This document shows, in pieces, positions 59,801-64,000 of a DNA stretch of 64,000 nt; the stretch's first letter is position 1, and every line of letters begins with the position of its first letter. The DNA lies in NCBI GenBank assembly GCA_943736015.1, contig OX031065.1:35044427-35108426 (forward strand). The letters run 5' to 3'. Both the position numbers and the translations under genes were made by a program. Origin of the DNA: Tridacna crocea. Its lineage: Eukaryota; Mollusca; Bivalvia; Cardiida; Cardiidae. A model generated the notes under the pieces. It was not told the DNA's origin and made no database searches. It saw only the letters and a program-made list of their open reading frames with translations.

Positions 59801-62135
59801 TTCGATTTGGACAAACCTAAAATATAGTCATTTGGTAATGAGTTAAGATTTGGATTTTACCGTAAGAACCCCAGCAACGTATGGATCATCAGTTCTAAAT
59901 GCATTGTTTCTTTACAAAAGCCAGTGTTGTGGGCACTCATTAGTATTGTCTCTTTAAGACAATTCCATTAAGTATCCACAACATAGGTTTAAATGAAGAG
60001 TTACAGAGAAAGTACCTTTTGGACCCCAATATACTTCCCTGTATGCCTACCTATGCAATATATTTCTGTTTTTGAGATTAGATGAAAGACAACAAACATC
60101 AGCAGATATGGTTACTTCAGAAGACCAGAAGGCGCAAACAAAGTAACCATGGGTTCAAAACATTCCAAGAGTTTTTAGACAACCAGCAATACTCCAGTAA
60201 TGGTATACTCCGATATGAGAAGGTATTTGGGCGAACATTTGTCAGTACTGGTGGTATTGACACAACAAAGGTGACTTAATAATTTTTCCGCACATCTGCT
60301 GTATTTATTGTGGTTAGAAATGGGTTTTATATTTTATAAATGCTGATGCCTCTGAAAAAGTAAGATTAGGAAAATATTGTATGAAAGAAAACTTGTCACA
60401 AGGAATTTCTCTCTTTTCTACAATGTCTTCCAAATTACTCAAAAAGGCAGTTTTTTCTCCTATTTAACCTTTTACCACACAATCCTGACTTTTAACAACC
60501 CTGGAAGTGAAGGCGTTTGAAAACATTGTGGGAAAATTCTTAAAAAAAATAACTTTTTCCATCACATTTGCTATGTTGTTTGCAAATGCTTTCAATTTTG
60601 ACCAGTGCTTTTTTTTTTCGTTTATTAAAGAGTTAACCCTTTTAAATCTCGACTTTTAACGCCCCTGAGAAAGAAGCAGCTTGTCTGTCCATGTGTCTCC
60701 ATCTGTGCGTCCGTCCGTGTGTCCATCTATGTACAAAATACTAGTAATCTTGTGTCATAAACTCCTCCTACAGTTTTGCTTCTATTGTATTGAAAAGTTG
60801 TGGATACATTTATTGTATACTGAAGTTGTAAAAGATGCAGTTTTCAATCATCTACTCCCACTGATTCCAGGGTAATATCCCCTTGAACTTACAAAATATT
60901 TTATTAAATTGCCTGTTTCTGTCAAAGCGCTGGCTGGGGTATTAAGTCACATTCAGTGACAGCTCTAGTGTTTCCTTCCAGGATTTTGTTTCCAGACTGA
61001 ATCTGCAGAAAGATGAGGTTGTACTAGATGTAGGTTGTGGTATTGGTGGAGGTGCTTTCTACATGGTCAAGGTATTTTTTGTCATTTATCTTCAAGTGAA
61101 CAGTTTCTTTAACCCTTTACCACACAACAAATGTTAAGATCTATCCAGATTGAAAGCATTTGTAGATGACAATTTCATTGTGGGTAAAATGATGCAATTT
61201 CTCTTTAGTAGGGTAGAAAACTTTGTGGGAAAAGGAGAAAATGCTGGTTACCAGCATTTTCTCCTTTTCCCACAATGTTTTCACAAGGCTTCTTCCTCAC
61301 AGTCGTCAAAAGTCGGGATTGTGTGGTGAAGGGTTTGACAATTCTTTCAAAATGGTCTCTCATGTAAGGGCATAAAAAATGATACAGTATTTTGATAGTA
61401 AGCCTCATAGAAATAGCTAGATTAAAGGACCCATGACATACATACATCTAGAATATTTCTCTGTACATCAACCATTGAAGATCCAAGATCCTGTCCACTC
61501 TGATCTTGATCTACACTGTTTTCAAAAGTCTTTGAACAGTTGGAAACAGTATTTACAAAAGCTTACTTCTTTAGAGTAAAAAAAAAAAAAAAAAGCAGAT
61601 TGCTTGGTAAAGGTTTACTCTTCATCTTCATCGTCAATAAAGACAGTTTTAATTTTGCTTTGAGGATAAGTAGGTTAAGAGTAGTACTGTTGATTCAATC
61701 CTTTTCTAAATGAAAATGAACAAGGTTTACCTCGATATCAAGATGAAATGGAGTAAGCCACATAAACTCTTTCCATAAAATTGTATAGACCATTTCTTCA
61801 TCATGTAGTCGATGAGCAGGGCATGAAGTATTTTTTTATTAACTCTCATTGTTCTGTGCAGTCAAAGGCAGTGAGGTATTTTTTTTTTTTATTCTTATGT
61901 CTTTCTAACTGTTTCTCCATCCCTCTTTCCTTCCGTTTATCTAATTAGTGTCTTATCTGTAGAAAAGCAAGTCTGTTGTGGAGGAGGTGGCAGGGAGGAG
62001 ATAATATAGTAAAGTAACTTGTTGACATGTGTTTTATTACAGGAATATGGTGTCAAGGTAATAGCTATCGATTTATCCTCAAACATGATACAGATTGGAA
62101 TAATGAGGGCAGAGGAAGAGGGAGTTAGTGCAGAA
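35760..62135 (+). CDS. PMT: Tandem-domain phosphoethanolamine N-methyltransferase, 5' part (8 exons visible)
   Basis: Eight exons with consistent phases give 351 codons, open at the 3' edge. The family (EC 2.1.1.103) methylates phosphoethanolamine three times with S-adenosylmethionine to phosphocholine, in the cytosol. Domain 1 shows SAM motif VELGAGIG (residues 72-79), acidic [18 protein letters not shown] and RESCVKQSG. The inter-domain part has ILRYEKVFG and [11 protein letters not shown], close to plant PEAMT wording. Domain 2 shows [10 protein letters not shown] (305-314) and [10 protein letters not shown]. Plant enzymes are about 490 residues, so some 140 lie beyond the window. In nematodes the two active domains are divided between PMT-1 and PMT-2; here both motifs look intact in one chain. 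Confidence 0.88.
35821..37374. other. First part of PMT intron 1
   Basis: T-rich run at 35848, a GTGCAGTCCGGGCAGGCC hairpin word at 35951 related to 4200, CAC microsatellite at 36122, and an isolated family A right arm at about 36690-36790. No exon recognised. Confidence 0.4.
37385..38173. mobile_element. Long-TIR foldback transposon, Mutator-like by target duplication
   Basis: Arms of about 190 bases (37385-37575 and 37985-38173) are close inverted copies: TACCTTCAGTCTGAAGGTGT ... ACACCTTCAGACTGAAGGTA. Identical 10-base flanks GTCAAAGCCC (37375-37384 and 38174-38183) show a target duplication. The interior of about 410 bases has one 79-codon frame (minus, 37696-37935) with no known domain, so the element is probably non-autonomous. 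Class assignment is inferred from TIR length and duplication size. Confidence 0.8.
38455..38680 (-). repeat. Family A copy
   Basis: Full, with near-perfect hairpin around GCTGGTTACCAGC and TTAGGTAAAAAGTTC end. Confidence 0.8.
38681..39092. other. PMT intron 1 sequence with decayed family A copy
   Basis: Family A remnants at about 38935-39090 (CCCTGAAGGAAAACGC, GTTGGAAAAGAAGAAAAT). The rest is unassigned. Confidence 0.4.
39102..39359. mobile_element. Short foldback transposon with 9-base target duplication
   Basis: Arms of about 60 bases, nearly perfect: CATCCTCGGATACCCCGGGG ... CCCCGGGGTATCCGAGGATG. Flanks ATTTTTACC at 39093-39101 and 39360-39368 are identical. The interior of about 140 bases is non-coding. 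A second copy starts at 63940. Confidence 0.82.
39415..39735 (-). repeat. Dispersed repeat block Y, inverted copy
   Basis: The reverse complement matches 48130-48468 (TATACAGATATAATACTTTTGC, here in short words, ATTTATAATTGATAATTCTAG). No block X is attached. Confidence 0.7.
40218..40993. repeat. Three family A copies
   Basis: 40218-40425 (+), 40469-40694 (-, stem variant CACTGTGGG/CCCACAGTG), 40793-40993 (-, decayed). Confidence 0.75.
41095..41525. repeat. Two family A copies
   Basis: 41095-41296 (-) has lost the falling half of its hairpin. 41299-41525 (+) follows at once. Confidence 0.78.
41526..41889. other. PMT intron 1 sequence
   Basis: AT-rich, with a family A left-arm fragment at about 41835-41885 (GCAAAATGTTAGACCTGTCC). 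Nothing else recognised. Confidence 0.35.
41890..42452. repeat. Family A copy, A fragment and family B copy
   Basis: 41890-42117 is A (+). 42118-42248 is a minus A fragment. 42249-42452 is B lacking most of its left stem (AACATCGTGACAAGCAATTTC). Confidence 0.75.
42742..42915. repeat. Foldback MITE with GGGCCTGTATTCACC ends
   Basis: Ends GGGCCTGTATTCACC and GGTGAATACGAGCCC, continuing inward as ATTCTTGAGAATATCCTT against AAGGATGTTCTTAAGAAT. Interior contains CTGATTGGCTAAACC. Unrelated to families A-C. Confidence 0.7.
43158..43348. repeat. Family C element, best copy
   Basis: Ends CAGAGCTCCAGATAAGAGGG and CCCTCTATCTGGAGCTCT. Central inverted repeat CTATGTTGTGGGTACTCATT ... AATAAGTACCCACAACATAG. 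Confidence 0.8.
43349..43950. other. PMT intron 1 sequence, apparently unique
   Basis: CpG-containing stretch (for example CGCACGTACG-like words near 43575) with no exon recognised. It stands out as repeat-poor inside a repeat-dense intron. Confidence 0.3.
43951..44300 (-). repeat. Family A copy with exact 124-base tandem duplication
   Basis: 44001-44124 and 44125-44248 read as identical. Each carries part of the left arm and a whole hairpin (GCTGGTGACCAGC loop), giving two hairpins in one element. Confidence 0.88.
44401..44612 (+). repeat. Family A copy, left stem missing
   Basis: The left arm runs directly into CCTGGTTACCAGCATTTTCTCC; the rising stem is mostly deleted. Confidence 0.7.
44931..45900. 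repeat. Large inverted repeat
   Basis: Left arm about 44931-45160, right arm about 45673-45900. Matched words include TTGTCTGTGCATGTCATATT, TTATATGACGCATCACTAGC, CAGACTGTAATATTACGCTC and TCTCTAAACTGCTGATCATA with their complements. A family A copy (45337-45560) lies in the interior. No target duplication seen. Confidence 0.75.
45337..45560 (-). repeat. Family A copy inside the large inverted repeat
   Basis: Full arms. Stem degraded (GGAGATATGCTACTTACCAAC). Confidence 0.75.
46057..46426. repeat. Two family A copies
   Basis: 46057-46285 (+) is full. 46289-46426 (-) is truncated at the left and in its right stem. A lone minus left arm precedes at about 45987-46056. Confidence 0.75.
46531..46647 (-). 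repeat. Family A deletion derivative without hairpin
   Basis: The left arm (ATTTGCAGAAGACAAAATAA) joins directly to the right arm (GGCTTCTTTCTAAGGGTCC), removing the hairpin. Confidence 0.72.
46763..47838. repeat. Cluster of family A copies
   Basis: 46763-46990 (+), 46990-47260 (-, left stem present twice at 47093 and 47128), 47452-47650 (-, decayed), 47637-47838 (-, left stem deleted). Confidence 0.68.
48130..48468 (+). repeat. Dispersed repeat block Y, copy 2
   Basis: Here Y precedes X (at 48889), the reverse of the order at 26377-27295. A family A copy (48463-48688) lies between them. Confidence 0.7.
48463..48688 (-). repeat. Hybrid family A copy with family B-type loop
   Basis: A-type arms and outer stem (CACTGTGGGAAAAGGAG), but the inner stem and loop read AAATTGCTCGTTACGAGCAA, as in family B. 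The hairpin, about 48565-48634, is close to perfect. Confidence 0.88.
48889..49431 (+). repeat. Dispersed repeat block X, copy 2
   Basis: See block X copy 1. Its right end, TAAATACCCACCTTTAACAA, runs into a family A arm. Confidence 0.75.
49425..49885. repeat. Two family A copies
   Basis: 49425-49627 (+) lacks its outermost left end and is fused to block X. 49650-49885 (-) is full with a near-perfect hairpin. Confidence 0.8.
49886..50453. other. PMT intron 1 sequence with decayed family A fragments
   Basis: Fragments at about 49900-49990, 50095-50120 and 50190-50320 (GGAAAGAAGAAAAGGCTGCC). No exon. Confidence 0.4.
50454..50966 (+). repeat. Two family A copies
   Basis: 50454-50674 lacks part of its left arm. 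50738-50966 has both outer stem arms changed together (CATTATGGG / CCCACTATG, partly compensated). Confidence 0.8.
50969..51310 (+). repeat. Family A half copy split by family C
   Basis: The right half of an A copy (from TTTCCACAATGTTTTC) is broken at GGACA by the family C element and resumes GGACAAGTCTTAAAATTTTG at about 51289. Confidence 0.65.
51073..51272. repeat. Family C copy nested in family A
   Basis: CAGAGCCCCAGATAGAGG ... CTTATCTGGAGCTGTG, core AACCCTATGTTATGGATACT ... GTACCCACAACAGTGGGTTT. Confidence 0.75.
51746..52240 (-). repeat. Family A copy interrupted by a SINE
   Basis: The A halves are 51746-51913 and 52185-52240. The falling stem is intact up to CCCACTATGTTTCGAAAGG. Confidence 0.78.
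51914..52184 (+). mobile_element. tRNA-derived SINE inserted in family A
   Basis: A box TGGCTCAGTGG at about 51926-51936 and a degenerate B box GGGTTGGCTACC at about 51968-51979. A body with GTGAGAAAAGTAGTTTGTGG and AGGAAACACATAGGTGCATC and an A/C-rich tail follow. Flanking AAAGGTC at 51907-51913 and 52185-52191 is the target duplication. A related body lies at 57540-57650. Confidence 0.75.
52241..52465 (+). repeat. Family A copy just upstream of PMT exon 2
   Basis: Stem carries two compensated changes (ATTATGG..AAGAAGAAAA / TTTTCTTCTTTTACCATAAT). Confidence 0.82.
52509..52683 (+). CDS. PMT: PMT exon 2: start of methyltransferase domain 1
   Basis: Acceptor TTTCCTTCAG ending 52508, donor GTAGGT at 52684. 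Encodes [15 protein letters not shown], then the LEEMMLDS substrate-side motif typical of this family and the SAM loop ELGAGIG. Its last codon is split (GG|G). A family A copy ends about 45 bases upstream. Confidence 0.92.
52789..53846. repeat. Family A copies and SINE tail in PMT intron 2
   Basis: 52789-53015 (+), 53208-53371 (-, rising stem deleted), 53617-53846 (+, near-perfect hairpin). A type-2 SINE tail is at about 53395-53585. The last copy ends about 32 bases before the exon 3 acceptor. Confidence 0.72.
53879..54034 (+). CDS. PMT: PMT exon 3: domain 1, post-motif I
   Basis: Acceptor CCATTTAG ending 53878, donor GTAAGT at 54035, phase 2 to 2. RFTGELA continues the SAM loop. [11 protein letters not shown] carries the acidic residue expected to bind the ribose of SAM. 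The exon ends [10 protein letters not shown]. Confidence 0.92.
54060..54200. repeat. Small inverted repeat in PMT intron 3
   Basis: CTAAATCAGCTTACAGTGAT, CTTTGTCTAC, TCTGT pair with ACAGA, GTAGACAAAG and ATCATTGCGAGCTGATTTAG (about 54091-54190), followed by a C run. Confidence 0.6.
54795..54880 (+). repeat. tRNA-like SINE head
   Basis: A box TGGCTCAGTGG at 54806-54816 and consensus B box GGTTCGAATCC at 54849-54859. The T stem has two mismatches and no acceptor stem pairs, so this is not a working tRNA gene. Confidence 0.65.
55010..55240 (+). repeat. Decayed family A copy
   Basis: Left arm good (CCCTTTCCCACACAAGCCC); right arm eroded. Confidence 0.65.
55241..55841. other. PMT intron 3 sequence, nothing recognised
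   Basis: Contains GTCTGATC-type words shared with other bivalve-like repeats but no clear element. Open frames here show no protein features. Confidence 0.35.
55842..56070 (+). repeat. Family A copy ahead of PMT exon 4
   Basis: Near consensus. Ends about 50 bases before the acceptor at 56119. An open frame runs through the element and into exon 4, which is coincidental. Confidence 0.82.
56120..56256 (+). CDS. PMT: PMT exon 4: domain 1, DLVFSNW motif
   Basis: Acceptor TATTCTCAG ending 56119, donor GTATCT at 56257, phase 2 to 1. [17 protein letters not shown] is a hallmark of the family, followed by [17 protein letters not shown]. The frame stays open well past 56256 into intron DNA, but the next exon joins exactly in phase 1. 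Confidence 0.92.
56420..56725 (-). repeat. Family A copy with insertion
   Basis: The left arm is followed by unrelated bases (56475-56580) before the hairpin (GTGGGAAAAGAAGAAAATGC). Right end TTGTGTGATAATGGTTAAA. Confidence 0.65.
57041..57192 (+). CDS. PMT: PMT exon 5: end of domain 1
   Basis: Acceptor TGTTTTGCAG ending 57040, donor GTATTC at 57193, phase 1 to 0. [19 protein letters not shown] corresponds to the NPTxYR-containing stretch of plant PEAMT. The exon has no in-frame ATG, so it is recognised by homology and phase. It ends RPVYSYIK. Confidence 0.9.
57290..57515 (-). repeat. Family A copy
   Basis: Subfamily with CACACGAGAAAATTTTAGAC left arm and CACTGTGGG/CCCACAGTG stem, shared with the copy at 62150. 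Confidence 0.85.
57530..57690 (+). repeat. SINE body fragment
   Basis: Matches the body of the SINE at 51914: AGAGAAAAGTAGTCAGTGG and AGTCAGGAAACACATGTCTA. Confidence 0.5.
57691..58436. other. PMT intron 5 sequence, nothing recognised
   Basis: About 750 bases without a repeat I can name; no exon-like frame. Confidence 0.35.
58437..59205. repeat. Three family A copies
   Basis: 58437-58664 (+) and 58663-58885 (-) abut at one GGTTAAACTCTTTAGC junction. 58987-59205 (+) follows. The second has the compensated stem change GATAAAATGC/GCATTTTATC. Confidence 0.82.
59214..59470 (+). repeat. SINE-like repeat, type 3
   Basis: tRNA-like head (GATAGTTCAGTGGGTGACG, GGTTTGATTTCCC) and a tail shared with 17391-17625. 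Confidence 0.5.
59484..59992 (+). repeat. Direct repeat flanking a family A copy
   Basis: 59484-59626 and 59847-59992 match throughout (GATTTGGATTTTAC, TAAGAACCCCAGCAA, GTATGGATCATCA). Each ends in a family C core hairpin (GGGTACTCATTTGAATT ... AGTATCCATAACATAG). A family A copy (59629-59846, +) fills the gap. Confidence 0.8.
60082..60270 (+). CDS. PMT: PMT exon 6: inter-domain linker
   Basis: Acceptor GAGATTAG ending 60081, donor GTGACT at 60271, phase 0 to 0. [14 protein letters not shown] closes domain 1, then comes a basic stretch (KTRRRKQ). [20 protein letters not shown] and [16 protein letters not shown] follow, the most conserved bridge of tandem PMTs. The acceptor has a poor pyrimidine tract. 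Confidence 0.9.
60465..60640 (+). repeat. Family A deletion derivative
   Basis: Left arm and outer stem (AACATTGTGGGAAAA) join directly to the right arm; the inner hairpin is absent. Confidence 0.68.
60982..61071 (+). CDS. PMT: PMT exon 7: SAM motif of domain 2
   Basis: Acceptor CCTTCCAG ending 60981, donor GTATTT at 61072, phase 0 to 0, 30 codons. It carries [18 protein letters not shown], the glycine-rich SAM loop of the second methyltransferase domain. No ATG start and only 90 bases, but the family match is unmistakable. Confidence 0.92.
61110..61336 (-). repeat. Family A copy
   Basis: Starts about 38 bases after PMT exon 7. Near-perfect hairpin. Confidence 0.85.
61337..62030. other. PMT intron 7 sequence
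   Basis: A-run at 61580, T-run at 61876, and GATCCTGTCCACTCTGATCTTGATC words related to those at about 40090-40130. No exon. Confidence 0.35.
62043..62135 (+). CDS. PMT: PMT exon 8: domain 2, last visible exon
   Basis: Acceptor TTTATTACAG ending 62042, donor GTAAGT at 62136, phase 0 to 0. [19 protein letters not shown] has the Asp expected to contact SAM ribose in domain 2. A family A hairpin begins about 14 bases after the donor. The next exon is not in the window. Confidence 0.92.
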
Positions 62136-62149
62136 GTAAGTGTATTATC

Positions 62150-62852
62150 TTAACTCTTTACCACACGAGAAAATTTCAGACTGGTCCAAATGGAAAGCAT
62201 TTGCAGATGACAAAATAAAGGTGACTGAAAAATTAAAATTTGGTTTGGGAAGGGTAAAAAACACTGTAGGAAAAGGAGAAAATGCTGGTTACCAGCATTT
62301 TCTCCTTTTCCCACAGTGTTTTCAAAAGGCTTCTTTCTCAGGGGCGTCAAAAGTAGGGATTGAGTGGTAATGGGTTAAACAAGTTGCAAAAGGGTTTAAC
62401 TCTTTACCACACTGTAGCAACTTTTAACAATGCTGGGAATGAAGCCTTTTGAAAGCATTGCGGAAAAGGAGAAAGTGCTGGTAACCACCATTTTTTCCTT
62501 TTCCCACAGTGTTTTCTACTCTTCCCAAACATATTCTAATTTTTCACTCACATTCATATTGTTGAATGTTTATGCCTTCGATTTGGACAAGTCTAAAAAA
62601 TTTTCATCTGCTAAAGGGTTTACCGTAACTCTTTACCAGATGACAAAATTTTAGCCTTGTCTAAAATGAAAGCATTTGCAGATAACAATATTAGTGTAGC
62701 TCAAATGGTGCAAATTTTCTTTGATAGGGTAGAAAACATTGTGGGAAAAGAAGAAAATGTTGGTTACCAGCATTTTCTCCTTTTCCCACAATGTTTTTAG
62801 AAGGCTTCCTTCCCAGGGTCGTTAAAAGTCGGCTTTGTGTGGTAATTGGTTC
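62150..62852. repeat. Three family A copies after PMT exon 8
   Basis: 62150-62380 (-), 62397-62622 (+), 62628-62852 (-), with gaps of 5-16 bases. Confidence 0.82.
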
Positions 62853-62984
62853 AATGGACCTCTGTGTTGCATTATATCAAGTAATTCATTGTTAATTATG
62901 GAGCCATAAAATCAGTTTTATATTTTTTAACCAACAGAATCATGTTAACAGACAGAAAATTGACTCATAGTGTAAAAGTTCTCA

Positions 62985-63065
62985 CAAACAGGCGTCACTG
63001 GCAGGGTTTGAACCCTGGATCTCTGGGTCTCAAGGCAAACACTCTACCTCCTCGCTACAAAAGCT
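62985..63065 (-). repeat. tRNA-like SINE head
   Basis: On the minus strand: GAGGTAGAGTG as A box and GGGTTCAAACCCTG as B box with good T-arm pairing. A neighbouring acceptor stem is not seen. Confidence 0.55.
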
Positions 63066-63439
63066 AGCTCTATAGCAAGGCAGTATAAATGTCCCCTTAT
63101 ACCAACACAAGCTATACCTTTACATCTATCTGTGGGATAGAACAGTTGATTTCATGCTTTCCGGTGGGATATTGAGAAATAGCAGTGAAAATATTTTTCG
63201 ATCTTACACTGGTTGCACCAGTGAAAATACTGATTTTCATGCTCTTGTTGGCTTGGTAAATTGCACGTGCCTAACAACCGGATGGGAAATATGAGGTCAT
63301 ATACCTTACATTTCTCGCGCTTGACGTAATATTGCTATGCGTTGCTGTGCAGGAGGGGTACGCCACGGGGAATAACGGAAGAGATCTGTACTGGATTTTG
63401 ATAAAGCTCCTCCTAGAAAGGGTTAAAAGCATGAAATAA

Positions 63440-63608
63440 ATAGAATATTTGTACATATTTTTCGGTGAAAGATCGAAAATTATTTCATCTCATTAACACC
63501 ATCGGTAATGTTTTCACTCGTGGCTCTGCCACTCGCAAAAATATTACCGATGGTGTTCACTCGATGAAATAAATTTCGATCTTTCACCGAAAAAAACAAA
63601 TATCCTCT
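63440..63608. repeat. Foldback hairpin
   Basis: TTTTTCGGTGAAAGATCGAAA ... (read as two overlapping words) pairs with TTTCGATCTTTCACCGAAAA. ACACCATCGGTAAT pairs with ATTACCGATGGTGT. Loop about 30 bases with GTGGCTCTGCCAC. Confidence 0.75.
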
Positions 63609-63939
63609 AAATATTACAAAAGCAAAAAGTTTCTACTCCAATAAGACAGCATAATACCGTAAAATGCCCCTCTTCTATATACAGTGAATGCTTACATGTG
63701 GCATTGTTTTTGAGTTAAAAGAAGAAATTTAATGAAATTTTCAGCTTCATTCCGTTTAAAAATATTGTATTTGATGTATACGAAATGAATCCATAAACCA
63801 GTTGCAATTTTTTGACATATAATTTTGATTTTCATGGGTTTTTGCGATTTATTCCTGGGCATTTTACGGTGTTATGTGGGTCCTGGGTTAATACTTTTTG
63901 CAGAATCATTAAATTCTTTTTTCACAGAATGTAATGGGG

Positions 63940-64000
63940 CATCCTCGGATACCCCGGGATCTCCTATTTGCTACGCGTACATCGACCCCTGGGACAATTA
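63940..64000 (+). mobile_element. Start of second copy of the short foldback transposon
   Basis: CATCCTCGGATACCCCGGGA through GACCCCTGGGACAATT matches the left arm of 39102-39359 with few changes. The rest is beyond the window. Confidence 0.75.

Overview
This is a window of nuclear DNA from an intron-rich animal genome, most likely a marine or freshwater bivalve. The grounds are AT-rich non-coding DNA, multi-exon genes with GT-AG introns, very dense short foldback repeats and tRNA-derived SINEs. A choline-pathway methyltransferase of the plant/nematode type, kept in molluscs but absent from vertebrates, points the same way. The lineage call is inference.

Two protein-coding genes, both on the + strand, can be assembled exon by exon with matching intron phases. 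Gene 1 (4837-25491) is the 3' part of a large C2H2 zinc-finger gene resembling ZNF236. It has 13 exons and 1200 codons, with 16 fingers in pairs or triplets separated by glutamine-rich linkers and one acidic linker. Its 5' exons lie upstream of the window. Gene 2 (35760 to beyond 62135) is the 5' part of a tandem-domain phosphoethanolamine N-methyltransferase. Its short first exon is followed by a 16.7-kb intron. The first methyltransferase domain is complete, the second begins in the last two visible exons, and the 3' end is past the window. The visible part is 351 codons.

Almost everything else is repeats. Family A, about 220-230 bp with roughly 80-90 copies by eye in both orientations, has ends of the form TTAA-CCCTTTACCA ... 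TGGTAAAGGG-TTAA around a long central hairpin. Family B (8 near-full copies) has the same ends and stem plan but a different loop. One B copy sits inside an A copy with TTAA at both edges, so both look like piggyBac-type MITEs. Other elements are family C foldbacks with AGAGCTCCAGATA-like ends, two foldbacks with long terminal inverted repeats and 9-10 bp target duplications (Mutator-like), several SINEs, a dispersed two-block repeat (X/Y) in rearranged order, and other large inverted repeats.

Layout: 1-4836 repeats only; 4837-25491 zinc-finger gene with A/B copies in most introns; 25492-34150 intergenic repeats; about 34150-35760 relatively repeat-poor and probably the methyltransferase promoter side; 35821-52508 its first intron, packed with nested elements; 52509-62135 the remaining visible exons; 62136-64000 an intron with repeats and the start of another foldback. 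The two genes are unrelated in function. What links them is the load of hairpin repeats in their introns, often within tens of bases of splice sites.
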